In this document: piece after piece, positions 21,941-32,989 of the stretch | Position numbering within the stretch: the first letter of the stretch is position 1 | Layout: each line of letters opens with the position of its first letter | Source of the DNA: Epiperipatus broadwayi | Lineage: Eukaryota; Onychophora; Udeonychophora; Euonychophora; Peripatidae | NCBI GenBank assembly: GCA_028023455.1 | Contig: JAQFVV010012394.1 | Span: forward strand, 26,237,053-26,301,052 | Reading direction: 5' to 3' | Length of the DNA: 64,000 nucleotides | Notes under the pieces: generated by a model | The model's input: only the letters and a program-made list of their open reading frames with translations | What the model was told of the DNA's origin: nothing | Database searches by the model: none | Program-made: the position numbers and the translations under genes

Positions 21941-23365
21941 AATAGTTTATTGCTACTAAGTTCATAAGAAGTTAAATCATCAGAAGTGACAGAACTGGGC
22001 TGTAATCCATGGAATTTAAGCTCCAGAGTGTACCAGATAACCACTCAGCAAAACATGCTGGGAACTCAGAAGGAATATAGTAATTGAATGGTTTATTATT
22101 CAGGAGTTTATAAGCAGTTTAAGCATTACAAGTGACAGAACTGAGTTGTGATTCATGAATGTTGAGTTCCAGAGTCTGCCAGCCATTCACTGCAACAAAG
22201 CATGCTGGGAACTCAGAGGGAATATAGTAATTTTATTGCAAAGTTCATAAAAAGTTCAAGCATTAAAAGTGATTGGCCTGTACTATGATTCATAAACCTA
22301 GAGCTCCAGAGTCTGTCACACTCATGGAGTTCAATCATCAGAAGTGACAGAGCTGGGCTGCAATTCATGGAATTTAAGATCCAAGGTCTATCACCCTGCC
22401 ACTGCAGTAAAACATGCTGAGAACTGAGGACTATAGTAATTGAATAATTTATTATTCAGGAGTTCATAAGAAGTTCAATCATCAGAAGTCACAGAACTAG
22501 ACTGCAATGCATGGAGCTTGAGCTCCAGAGTCTGCCATCCTACCACTGCAGCAAAGCATGCTGGGAACTTATGGTTTATTATTCAAGAGTTAATAAGAAG
22601 TTCAATCACCAGGAGTGACAGAGCTGGGTTGTAATCCATGAAGCTTGAGCTTCACAGTCTTCCACCTTACCACTGCAGCAAAGTATGCTGAGAACTCAGG
22701 ACTATAGTAATTGTATAGTTTATTATTCAGGAGATCATAAGAAGTTCAGTCATCAGAAGTTTGATAGCTGGGCTATGGTCCATGGGCCATGAGCTTCAGA
22801 ATCTACTATTCTTCCATAGCAGAAAATCATGCTGGGAACTCATGGTTTATTATTCAGGAATTAAGTTCAATCATTAGAAGTGACAGAGCTGGGCTGTAGT
22901 CCCTTGGAGCTTGATCTCCAGGGTCTGTCACCCTGCCATTGCAGCAAAGCATTATGGGAACATATGAGTAATATAGTAATTGAATGGTTTATTATTCAGG
23001 AGTTCATAAGAAAGTTCATGTATTAGAAGAGACAGAGCAGGGCTGTGGACCATGGACCTTGAGCTTCAGAGCTCACCACTCTACCATTGCAGCAAAGCAT
23101 TCTGGGAACTCATGATTTATTATTTAGGACTTCATAAGAAGTACAATCATAGAACTGGGCTGCAATCCATGGGGCTTGGCAGCCAGGGTCTGTCACCTTA
23201 TCACTGCAGCAAAGCATGCTGGGAACTCAGAAGGACTATAATAATTGAATGGTTCATTATTCAAGAGTTCCTAAAAAGTTTAAGTACTGGAAATGACAGC
23301 TGGAGCCACAATCCATGCACCTTAACCTCTGGAATCTGCCAATCTATGTCACTGTACCAAATTAT
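21941..23365 (+). repeat. Tandem array of 11 family C units
   Basis: Each unit starts like atggtttattattcaggag, continues with ttcataagaagttcaatcat, cagaagtgacagagctggg and a ttgagctccagagtctgcca segment, and ends with gcagcaaagcatgctgggaa. Unit starts are near 21941, 22090, 22230, 22326, 22445, 22570, 22714, 22841, 22983, 23112 and 23248. From the fourth unit on, longer units (with a ggactatagtaattga extension) alternate with shorter ones, giving a dimer period near 270 bp. Solo copies of the unit are dispersed through the window, so the array grew from a mobile unit. Read on the minus strand the unit has a loose tRNA-like A/B-box layout. An open frame at 23052-23387 is incidental. Confidence 0.9.
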
Positions 23366-23664
23366 TCAAAGCTTTAGTAGCATTTAAATTACTCTAGGGC
23401 ATTGGTCTGTTATTACTGAACCTGCAATTATTTTCAATTATTGACAAAATCAAAAAATTTCAAATACTAATTTTATAAAATTATCTGTAATTTTTGAAAG
23501 AAAAAAAAAATTAAACTTTCATATTTATAGAAATCTTATTAACTTATAAAAAATTGCTTAATAAATTTCATCAATATTTTAGACATTTATATTTTCACTG
23601 TAAAACTAAATAACCAATGGTACTGTTGGGGGAAAATCATATTTTCATTTATCTAATTATATTC

Positions 23665-23985
23665 ATTGTTGATAAACAGAGCAAAACTCTCCATACAGTA
23701 TTGCCACCTGTGCTAAACAGAGTAATCAATGGATGCCAGAAGGCTTGTGCATAAAATCCCCATCTAATGCCTACTCATTCAATATCCCCAGACTAGTTTC
23801 TGGCTTGTGGCCTTCATCAGTGAGGAGCTTTGGATCTGAGAGCACTGCATCTAGATCTTAGGATCAATCCCTAGATAGGGATTTTATGCACAAGCCTTCT
23901 GGCATCCATTGATTACTCTGTTTAGCACAGGTGGCAATACTGTATGGAGAGTTTTGCTCTGTTTATCAACAATTAATGTGCTAGT
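23665..23985. mobile_element. Family B foldback element with unequal arms
   Basis: The outer 100 bp are an almost exact inverted repeat: ttgttgataaacagagc, aactctccatacagtattgcc and the aatcaatggatgccagaagg tract appear at the left and in reverse at the right. The left arm is longer and includes the hammerhead-like motif; the right arm stops before it. The arms are nearly identical, so this is one of the younger members. No coding frame. Confidence 0.85.
23785..23826 (-). ncRNA. Hammerhead ribozyme-like motif (best-preserved copy)
   Basis: On the minus strand: UCCUCA, CUGAUGA, stem II GGC/GCC with a CACAA loop, GAAAC, UA, triplet GUC, then UGGGGA. Stem I pairs over six positions (one G-U). 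Stem III is the two pairs A-U and C-G closed by UA. Every invariant core base of a type I hammerhead is present; the one irregularity is A opposite A at the base of stem II, where ancestral U would complete a four-pair stem. Predicted cleavage follows the C of GUC. Confidence 0.75.
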
Positions 23986-23989
23986 ATAG

Positions 23990-25495
23990 GAAATGTGATC
24001 ATGTGATATATTCATTGTTAAAATAACCACATACTTAGCAATTTATTGTCCCCAATTTTAAGTACTATATCATTATGGATAAAAATTAAGAATTAATATT
24101 TGTAGCTGTGTTTTGAAAACAACAACAACAACACATTTAGAAAATGAAATGGTAAATATAAAATTTAAATGTACGTAGTATGATCCAATAAAAAAGATGA
24201 CTGGTGAATAATTTTCTCTCCGAACTGTCTACAGTGACATCTACAAACCACATATATTATGTAGTAAATGTTTACCACAAAATATTTAAGTTATTAGCAT
24301 GTTTTGATCATGAGTTAAGGCATGATGTGTGACAGTGTATTGATACCTTAACCTACAATGCAACAGTACACTAAATTTTGTTTTAAATTGGGCAAAAGTG
24401 ATACTAAAAGGTTTGAAGTGATTCAAAGTGTTCAAGATAAAGTTATGATGCAAAGACATTTTCAAGTCGTTTGCAAGATTTCATGATGGCAGGGAGAGGA
24501 TTGAAAATGATCTAAGAAGGTATAGAACACAGTTCATGTCCTAATTCAGGATCCATATAAGCTAGCAATTTAAAATTTTTGTGGCCAATAGTTAGATTGT
24601 CACTATATAATGAATAAATTGATTTAGAAATGACACTGTGGGTTGGAGAGAGACCTTATCACTTTTTTACTAGGCCACATAAAGTTTCTACTTTATAACA
24701 AAATCCATCACCAATTTAATTTAATTATTTTTATTACCCAATAAATAAATAAACAACTTACAGACACTACTCGCCTAGAGTCAAATTCGAACACGCAAAC
24801 CTTAAATAGAAGATAAATAACTTTTGAAACGTGAAGACAATTACTGGTCTTAATGATTTTAGCTAAAATAGCTAATTTCTTTAAACAATAATTATTAAAT
24901 AATAGAGTTTATAAATAAGGACATAATACTTAAGTAATACATTTTGTTTTTTAACTAACTCTTTTATTACGGTTAGATACAAAATTTAAATGCACATATT
25001 TTTTTAAAATTAAAAATGAAATTATGATTTCGCTATTCGTTTCTAATTGCATAATAATTCTTTTGATCCCAGTGTTAGTTTTCTTTTTCTTTTTAACTTT
25101 TTTTTTAGTTTAATTAATTAATGTTGACAATTAAACTTAATTACGTTTTTATGTACTTTCTTGAAAATATGAAATGTTATATAACAAAAGAAAAAAACAT
25201 TAATCCCCCCCCCCCTTCCCAGAAAACTTAAAAAAATAATGCTTGATGACGCAACAAATTAATTTAATCAAAAATAATAAAAAAATTTGAATTATAAATT
25301 TAAAAAAAAAACATTATACTTTGGTTTTATTTCAGACTTAAGCTAAAATATGACTTAAGCATTATAACTAACTAATAAGAGAAAAAATAATTAACGCTTT
25401 TACCATTAGATATTAATTAAAAAGAGAAAGTCTGTCCGCTCGATAAATAATTAGAACGTTACATTTGATATTAAACAAATGAAATGTCACATGAC
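23990..25495. other. No gene recognised
   Basis: AT-rich. Near 24115-24135 there is a short (AAC)n tract and at 25205-25215 a C11 run. No open frame or named repeat. Confidence 0.5.
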
Positions 25496-25499
25496 TTTA

Positions 25500-26345
25500 T
25501 CATATGATTCCAGTTTACATATTGCTGTTTCAGCAGCATATTATTTTCTCCTTCGCTAGATTATGCCTCCTATTGCAAGCTTCAGGAATTAACAGATGGC
25601 AGACAATAGTGTACTTAAAAAATTCCTATCCAATGTTGATAGTTTGTGCAATTTATTGAGGTAATATTGACATTACCAGTTGAAGACGCATCAATGTTTA
25701 TTGTCTATAATAAAAACTCAACACTATAGTGAAAATTTAACAGATCCGAATTTATTAACTCGATACGAAGAAACATATATATATATTTTAAAAGCTGTAA
25801 CAAATACAATTACAAATCTTTTTTTAGTTAATACATGTTACATTAGATCTATATCTTTTCATATATACTACTTAGCAGATATCTTCATTCATTTTCTTAG
25901 TGCATTTACTATGTTTCATCTTATCTCTGACTGCATGCCTACTTCTCACTTTGTTATCTATTGTTGCACCCATACACATTATAACCACACACCCTGTAAT
26001 GTATACACACTGATTTCTGCAATTTTTATTGAACCTTAAATAATTTGCATGATGGATATACATTTGCATAATCCATATTCAAATGGACATTTTGAATACA
26101 CTAATTTTCTAGAATGGAGAAATTTAATCAACTTCCTGTCTGACTTAACAGCTGCTAGAAGAAATGTGCAAACTCCAGAGATATTGTTCCAAGAACCAAG
26201 CTTAACAAGGCTGTGAACTATAAACTACTCTTGGGATATTTGATAGCATAGCATCTGTCTAGGAATTTATTAAGCACTATCATCTGGCATCTAGTAATTA
26301 TTAAAGCGTACAGTAGGTGGCATAAGTGAGGTGAAAGAAAAAAAA
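25500..26345. mobile_element. Foldback element related to family B, old
   Basis: A left segment (ttatgcctcctattgcaagc, then aattaacagatggcagac, then aaattcctatcc) is repeated in reverse at the right end (taggaatttattaagcac, then catctggcatctagtaatta, then cagtaggtggcata). The plan resembles B (gccacc, then taaT-gatgcca, then attcctatc). A fragment at 61.1 kb belongs to the same subgroup. The hammerhead core is badly decayed in the right arm. The 119-residue plus-strand frame between the arms (25680-26039) has no motif I can name; I do not support it as a gene. Confidence 0.6.
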
Positions 26346-26444
26346 GATTGATATTATCAAAAAGAAAGGGTACATTTTATAATTAATAGTAGTCTGTATT
26401 TAAAAATGGTTTGGACAAATTAATCTGACTAATGTCAGTGTATT

Positions 26445-26590
26445 TATAAAAAAATAATCAAATGGTTTATTATTGCTTAAGCGTTCATAATAAGTTCAAA
26501 TGCCAGAAATGACAGGGATGAGCCCCAATCAATAAAATATGGGCTCTAGAGTCCACATTAACAAACTATATAGAGCAATGTAGCAATTTG
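26445..26590 (+). repeat. Solo copy of family C
   Basis: Starts aatcaaatggtttattattg and contains aagcgttcataataagttcaa, cagaaatgacagggatgag and gggctctagagtccac. Aligns along the length of one array unit. Confidence 0.7.
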
Positions 26591-26599
26591 TACCATTAA

Positions 26600-27010
26600 A
26601 TGTGCATTACAATATCAATAATATTTTATTTTTAAAACATAAAGTAATTAACAATTTAACACTTAATAAGGGATAAAAATAATGTAAATTTTTTTAAAGA
26701 AAAGCAACAGATTACTTAAACTATGTCACTATTTTCAAAAAAGCACATAAATATTAAAAGCTTTTCATCATCAGAGCAAAAAATTAGATTATGGAAAGTT
26801 TTATATTTATTTACTAATACGAGCAAAATTCTAACTATTAGTAAACAACTACTACTAAACATTGTAAGTTATCTTTTTTAATATTGAAAATCAAATAAAA
26901 ATGTAATAATCACAAATCAAATAAAAATATAATAATCACGTTAGCAAATCTTAGATTCTTACTTTAGCAAAGCTATTGTTATGGTATCTTTAAAATATCA
27001 GTTTAATTGT
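26600..27010. other. No gene; short tandem duplication inside
   Basis: AT-rich. At about 26888-26939 a 26-bp unit (starts aaatcaaataaaaatgtaat) is present twice. Confidence 0.55.
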
Positions 27011-27014
27011 GACA

Positions 27015-27345
27015 CTGCATACTTTAGCACCATATGCAAGCCAGAGTAATCAATGAATGCAAAAAGGTTTGTGCATAAAATTCCTATCTAGTGTCTACCC
27101 ATCCAATATCCCCAGACTAGTTTCTAGCTTGTGGCTTTCACCAGTAAGGAGTCTTGGATCTGAGCGCACTGCACCTAGATCTTAGGATCTAATGTAACCT
27201 TCCAGCAGCCACCTTTTACCTTATTAGTTAACTATAAAGCTTTGAGTGCAAAATGAAAATGCTACTGTATGGAGAGTTTAGCCTCTGTGTAAACAGCTTG
27301 TGTAAGCATACAAATAGTGATCATGTGATCTTTAGAGGTTTAATT
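27015..27345. mobile_element. Family B copy, nearly full single arm plus opposite end
   Basis: The arm runs from gcaccatatgcaagccag through gtttgtgcataaaattccta, tatccccagactagtttct and aacctaattccagcagcc-like sequence to ttagttaacta, then jumps to the opposite terminus: ctactgtatggagagtttagcc, gtgtaaacagcttgtgtaag and gtgatcatgtgatc. Most of the second arm is deleted. It defines the outer end of the family. Confidence 0.75.
27109..27150 (-). ncRNA. Hammerhead ribozyme-like motif with core mutation
   Basis: On the minus strand: UCCUUA, CUGGUGA, stem II AGC/GCU with CACAA loop, GAAAC, UA, GUC, UGGGGA. An A to G change in CUGAUGA hits an invariant position, so this copy is expected to be inactive. 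Other elements are intact. Confidence 0.6.
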
Positions 27346-27349
27346 GTGA

Positions 27350-27765
27350 TGATGATATACATATATATATATCCCAAAATTATTATATATTAAAGGTTTT
27401 TTTTTAACTTGTGGTTCACTTATTTCCGATACTCTAACAGAAATTCACAAAAGTTTGAAGAAATGTTATGAATTTTTACAGTAAAATAAAGAATAAATGA
27501 ATTTTTTAAAAAAGTGGGATGAACAAAATCTGATTGTAAAAAACTGTCTCCGTTAAAAAAAAAGGATAAAATTGTTATGAAAAAATTGTTTGATAGCAAA
27601 AGTATACGTTCTGCACATACATATTGCATAATAATCTATAGAGTTAAAATGGCCTTGAACACATGCTGAACATACTTTAAAAAGAATTTAAATTCACATT
27701 AATAAACACTTAAAAAGGACCTACATAAATTAACACAATAAAAAGCAGCTGTATCTGAAACTGAA
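27350..27765. other. No gene recognised
   Basis: AT-rich; a 69-residue minus-strand frame has no recognisable motif. Confidence 0.5.
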
Positions 27766-27769
27766 TGAA

Positions 27770-27895
27770 ATGAAAATCAAATACTTTATTCTTTGCAAAT
27801 TCATGAAGTTCAAATACTGGAAGATGGATTGTGAATCTTTAATCTTGAACTCCAATTTTCCACACTGTCAGTGCATTAAATTAACTTTCATCTAA
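27770..27895 (+). repeat. Diverged solo copy of family C
   Basis: Tracts atcaaatactttattctttg, ttcatgaagttcaaatactgg and cttgaactccaattttccacac follow the order of a family C unit with many substitutions. Confidence 0.5.
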
Positions 27896-27904
27896 AGAGC
27901 AAAC

Positions 27905-28470
27905 TCTGTTCGTTTTACTTCAGTGCTGCCATCTTATGTAATTTTGAAATATCCTGTTTATTCTATTTCAGCCCTTCCATCTACGGTAAACTTGGACAAT
28001 CATGATATAATATTGCAATGTCTGTTAAATCTATATCAAGTGCTATTATACCTATTCCCAAGGATAAATTCCTAGCTTATAGCTTTGATTGCTGAAGAGT
28101 TTGAACCTAGTTCTAAGCATCCTTGAATCTTTTAGACCTAATGCATTTCCCATCTAGTTGTTACCTTTTTTTTGTTTTGTTATCAAGCCACCAGTCAGAT
28201 ATTCAAAAGCATTTTAATGTTTTGAAATTCAAAAAGTTTATAGTTCTGACACCAGTGCTGTAACCACATATTTTGATGTATCTAGTAACAATTGTAACTT
28301 TATATCTGGTTAAATCTAAAAGTTTTTGGTGCATTAGATCCAAGTTCCAAATATCTCTCTGACAAGGATGAATCAAGTCTGGAGATATACATAGGATAAA
28401 AAGTTACATGGATTTAATAAGCACCAGCATGTAGTATCCATTAATTACTGAAGTTTATGATAGATGGAAA
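27905..28470. mobile_element. Old inverted-repeat member of the family B group
   Basis: The left part has cctattcccaaggataaattcc-like and ttagacctaatgcatttccc segments; the right part has their reverse (ggtgcattagatccaagttc, ctggagatatacataggat, gcaccagcatgtagtatcc, attaattactgaag). On the plus strand near 28352-28385 remnants of the hammerhead layout survive (AUCUCU, CUGA, GUC, UGGAGAU) but the core is broken. A LINE fragment follows. Confidence 0.55.
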
Positions 28471-28474
28471 AAAA

Positions 28475-28845
28475 AGGGTGATTTATTTTTTAAATTATGT
28501 AAGGAAGGAATAGAAAATATTAGGCATTTGTTAATTGAATGTAAATGTTTGAAAACAGAAAGGGTACATATAATGAAGTTATGGAAGAATAAATATGAAA
28601 AAAGTGATTACACAGAAAGTGAATTATTGGTTTTTATGCTGGATTTGGGAAAAGATAAAGGGGATTTAGATATAAAGGCTATAGAGTTGACAAAGATTAT
28701 GTTGTGGAAATGGGATGGAGCAGAATATGGAAAAACTTAGAGTGGGGAATGGAAAATTAAGTGGCTAACAGGTTTATTTGGGCATAATTGCGTAGATATT
28801 CTTGACTTCATTTAAGGAGAAGCTACAATACATCACATCATCAAT
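28475..28845 (+). pseudogene. LINE C-terminal end with CxxC zinc-binding motif (family L3)
   Basis: The plus strand encodes KLCKEGIENIRHLLIECKC, then LKTERVHIMKLWKNKYEKSD, then an acidic LGKDKGDLDIKAIELTK segment and WKWDGAEYGKT before a stop. The Cys and His spacing (C-x2-C, H, C) is that of the Zn-binding end of many LINE ORF2 proteins. It is followed by the shared 3' region (gtggctaacaggtttattt) and a catcacatcatc tail. 5'-truncated. Confidence 0.75.
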
Positions 28846-28861
28846 TGACACATGAAAAGCA

Positions 28862-29092
28862 TTGTGTAAGCTAGTGTTATGTTTTTTGGTTTCACCACCT
28901 GTAACAAAATATTGTCACTTCCTATTCTGTAAAAATGTAAAACAAGCACCTTTAATTAGACAGTCAAAATATAATATTTTTATAGACTATAAACCACCAC
29001 CATTGTCTAAGCAACAACAGATACATTTTTTAGAAACATCCGATAGTGAATTTTCAAAGCTTAAGCTTAATGTCGCTCCACGTAACTTGTAG
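28862..29092 (+). other. Open frame of 76 residues, unassigned
   Basis: I do not recognise the product (begins MCKLVLCFLVSPP, contains IDYKPPPLSKQQQIHFLE). It has somewhat protein-like composition, but there is no start context, homology or neighbour to support it. It could be a fragment of an old element or chance. Confidence 0.2.
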
Positions 29093-29204
29093 TGCCATCT
29101 TTATAAAAGATCCTTGAGTTAAGGTTCAATTAGCTATTCTATTGTTTCTTTTTTATCCCATTCAACCCCATCTGTGGCCAATATTTGCTAAACATTAAAA
29201 TATA

Positions 29205-29465
29205 ACAGATCATAGGTGACTCTATAAAGGAATTTTGATGAGAAAATGAAGAGGGCATCTTCAATAAAAATAAAATTGACATGCTAGTAGGAACCATAAA
29301 AATTAGGCTAACTGAAGTTCAACTATTAAAAGATTATTCCGAATTAATAATTTGATATATTAAAGAACAATCTGCACCTGCTGATGAAGAATACCAGAAA
29401 ACAAATATGTTTGATGCTGCCTAAAATCCTGACAGTTATAACACAATTGAATGCCCCAATGGGTC
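29205..29465 (+). pseudogene. Possible coding relic of unknown origin
   Basis: One plus-strand frame, broken by a few stops, reads KIDMLVGTIKIRLTEVQLL, KDYSELII, IKEQSAPADEEYQKTNMF and NPDSYNTIECP. The amphipathic, Glu-rich composition resembles a structural region of a retroelement, but I cannot assign a family. It overlaps the left arm of the following inverted repeat. Confidence 0.3.
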
Positions 29466-29755
29466 AAAATACTAATAATCTAAAATCTCAACAACAAAAA
29501 TGCTGTCAGTTCAAAATCTCCCCAAAATGCAAAATGTCAGCAGATAAATAAGGTGTATTCTAGCTATTAAGAATAAACCTATGGTGCTACTATTTAGTAA
29601 AATGAATTACAAATCAAGTTTTGTACAAATAGCTTCATAATGACATTGATACTGTCTGCATTTTGATTTATCAACATTTTGTGTTTTGGAGATTTTGAGC
29701 TGTCACAATTATAGTTGTCAGGGTTACAGCTGCCAGGATTCTGCAATAAACCCAA
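29420..29755. mobile_element. Inverted-repeat element, imperfect arms
   Basis: Left arm: atcctgacagttataac, gctgtcagttcaaaatctcc, aaatgcaaaatgtcagcag. Right arm, in reverse: ctgcattttgatttatc, ggagattttgagctgtcac, gttacagctgccaggatt. Arms of about 110-140 bp flank a short unique centre. No transposase. Confidence 0.6.
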
Positions 29756-29759
29756 ATAT

Positions 29760-30190
29760 ATCATTTATCAATTGTCTATCAATGCCTAGCAAAAAAAATG
29801 AATCCTATTGGCAGATGTTAATATGCAATTGCAAATAAGTGGCACATTTGTTTTCTGGGCTTCAAAACATATAAATACAGATTATTCTTTCTATATTATC
29901 CTAAAGAACATTAAGCATGAGGATTTGGGTTATATTTAAATAACTTCGTTCATATTGATATACATAAAAAAAGAAATCCTTTTTATATTTGAAAAATACA
30001 AATATAATCACACATAATAATAACAACCAAGCTTAATGCAGTGTTCCATCAGTTTTCAATAAAATTATTTGACTTTTCCCTTTTTTTTTTTTTAGGTATA
30101 TATCTGGATATATCAACCCCCCAAAAAGTCAGAAGCATAAAGAATCACAGGAAGATTTGAATTATACCTAACTATCACATAATAATCAGT
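29760..30190. other. No gene recognised
   Basis: AT-rich spacer. Confidence 0.5.
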
Positions 30191-30194
30191 TCTG

Positions 30195-30325
30195 TGTAGT
30201 TTGGTGAATGGTGGATTCAGAATTCAAGATTCATGAATCATCACAACCGAGTTTTGTTACTTCCAGAATTCAAAATTGCGATAAATTCATGAGTAATAAA
30301 CTATTATTCAATTATTTTATACTAA
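30195..30325 (-). repeat. Solo copy of family C, minus strand
   Basis: The reverse complement reads aataatagtttattactcatg, aatttatcgcaattttgaat, ctggaagtaacaaaactcgg and cttgaattctgaatccacc, which follows the unit order of family C. Confidence 0.55.
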
Positions 30326-30329
30326 ACTC

Positions 30330-30475
30330 ATATGATAATTAGACCAAAATAGTAAAGTACTAAAGTAAAACCGATAGAATATAACTTTGGGAATAATTGA
30401 CATTTATAGTAGAAGTATTAATTTAAAATCAACAGTTATTGTGAGATTATATTTACAAGGTATAAATAAATTGTG
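30330..30475. other. Spacer between two family C copies
   Basis: AT-rich; nothing recognised. Confidence 0.4.
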
Positions 30476-30477
30476 TC

Positions 30478-30590
30478 CTGTGAGGTTTGATGTAATAGTA
30501 ACAGTAAATCAAGCCCATGACTTGTGAACCAGCTTTGTAATTTTGATGCTTAAACTTCTTACAAACTCTTAAACAATATAGCAGCCAAAT
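30478..30590 (-). repeat. Second minus-strand family C copy
   Basis: Reverse complement contains gtttaagagtttgtaagaag, tttaagcatcaaaattacaa and a catgggcttgattt segment. Same orientation as the copy 150 bp away, so the two may be remains of a short array. Confidence 0.5.
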
Positions 30591-30599
30591 TTATTTTTT

Positions 30600-32985
30600 A
30601 ATAAATTAAATATATTTCACTGGCTTCTGGTGGTGCACATGGCTTGCATTCATGTGGTGGCAAGAATGAACTGAGAAGGAAGAGAACATATTTCAAAATC
30701 TCTAAATGGCTGGTTTGGCAGACACCTCTAGTAAGGGTTGTTAGTACTTTGGTTATCTGGTCTATCTCTTTAGTCTGCCATTGAAGTAACTTTATTTGAC
30801 CACAATAATTAATAAGGAGTGTTCAGACTACTATACTTGGTTCGATTAATTCTTGTTGATGGAATCCATGAATCTAAGTAGCTTTCCAAGTAAACTTCTG
30901 CGTTAATTCTGGATTGTGGCTACTTTAGTTACAAATTAATTTTTTTTAATACTATACTAAATATCCTTTGATGCTAAAGGAAACTCTTATTTACAAAAAC
31001 CTGACTGACTAAATTTTACATCACTGAACTTTTTAGTAATGAAAATAAATTTTAGATAGCTGGTCACTAATAAATAAGTGGTGAATTAGTCGGATCCCTA
31101 GCTTTCTCTGTGTCCAAAGTATTGCGCACTACTTTCGGTTATTAATCAGATAATGTGTTAAGAAGAACTGTAGTAAAAATCTCTATTGTCATATCGGTTA
31201 GGAGATTTGAAAAAACAAGTAATCTGCTCATTACGCATTTCAGTTAAACAGAATCGATAACTATTATTTGCATTACTTTTATTAATATTACGATTATTTT
31301 TTGCTGAATATTGCAAAACACATATGTGTTACTCATACGCCAATATCTCAATAAAATGTTTTAGATTTAACCTTGTACGTAGGTAGCCTTGATTAGTGCT
31401 ATCAAAAAGTATAGTAATATATATAAACAATGTACATTAATTAATAATTTTACAGCATCTTCTACATTATAATGGATGGAATAATAATTAAAGGTTCGCC
31501 CCCTCCCCTTCCCTCTGCACTTAATAGCAAATCAAACAGCCATAACAAAACTAGCGTATTTACGGAAATCAATGCAAATTTTGGCAACTAGTTCAAAAAT
31601 ACAGTACTGTAATACGTATTTTTTAAAAATGTACAGACTAAAATGTTATTTAAAAGATAAGTCATATAGCTTATAGTAAAGCTTTTCCAACTAAGCTAAG
31701 GAAACCTATTTTCAACCTATCTTAGAGGGAGATAAGGCGGTAAAAATAATATAAAAAAATAATTAGAAAACACTAGATGAGATAAAAAGAAAGAAAAGAG
31801 TTTAATTGCATAAAGTTTACTACAAAAGAAATAGCCAATCCTGTCTTTTTATGGTCGACCAGTAGTCCTTTAAAAATAGATCGATATCTACCCTACGAGG
31901 TGCATTTAATCTTTTTTCAGTTAGCACATTTTATAAAATAGACATACCTTTAATTTCTTCATCTTAAAGCCATTTCGCGGTCTTTTATATGAATTATTCC
32001 TTCCAGTATATATAAAATCATTTTAGTTTGGTTAACAAATAGATTACATACTCTTAAAAAGAGAACAGGTTGTGATCTAAAAACATAATTACGGTATTTC
32101 TCATATCAACAGGAGGTTCACTCACCCCTGGTGGAATTTTTCTCAATGACAAAAAAGCGAAAACCAGGATTGACTCGGAAAACGTAAATTTTACATTTAA
32201 GGGGTGAAAGGTAGAAATCCCCGCATAATGACTTTTGCTGGGAAAGAGGAAATAAATATAACATAATTATAAAAGATAATAATTATAAACAAGAATAACA
32301 GTGCAACAACATTATTAAATAAATAACCTACATTTAATAAATTATTGTGATACAGGCATGCGTGATGTACATAAATACGACGCGGAAACATCTAAAGAGC
32401 GCTAGGTAAATAATTAATTAATAGAAATTGAGCTATAAAAAAGCATAAATAGCAATGTACAAACACTTTAAAATACATAACATACATTTAATAAACTATT
32501 GTGATTACATATAACATGCGTGATATATGCGAATGTGATATAAATATCGAATGTGTGCTAGGCCAATTAAAATAATACATAGAATTTAAACTATTAAGTA
32601 GTAAAAATCCGCCGTAAAACAGTCTAAATTAACGTAAGATTTTGATGAGCTCAAATATATACACAAATATTTATTAAATCTAAGTACCATGTAGATTGTT
32701 ATTTGTTCTTAGTTTTAATATATATTTTTTCTTAAAATTGTTTCCTGTAATTGTAATATAAGTGACTGCGTTAATTTTCAATTGTGTTGCTACCGGAAGT
32801 GCTCCAATCTTTCCATAATAATACACAAGCCAATCAATAAATGTTTTTTTTGATAATTTAATCAATAAATGTTGATATTTATCATAGGCATTTGCTATAC
32901 AATATATATAATATCTAAAATGCAGAGGTTAACGTCTATTACAGTTGGTGAATTGAGAATATTTAGTTATTAACAGCGCAGCTAG
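30600..32985. other. Gene-free stretch
   Basis: No coding frame above noise, no RNA gene and no named repeat. Minus-strand frames of 64 and 61 residues (near 32.2-32.9 kb) lack motifs. Possible old insertions cannot be excluded. Confidence 0.5.
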
Positions 32986-32989
32986 AACT

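Noticed and set aside
22310-22350. CTGATGA on the minus strand of family C units as hammerheads
   Set aside because: The GAAA block is missing (GAAUAA stands there), stem II does not fold, and no NUH site is followed by a matching stem I strand.
21941-23365. A CRISPR array
   Set aside because: Units are long, adjoining and diverged along their whole length, with no constant repeat and unique spacer pattern; the genome is animal.
25680-26039. A 119-residue gene
   Set aside because: No motif, signal or codon evidence; it lies in the loop of an old foldback element.
29385-29425. CTGATGA followed by GAAA as a further hammerhead
   Set aside because: The stem II bases do not pair, and the sequences flanking the core are not complementary, so stem I cannot form.
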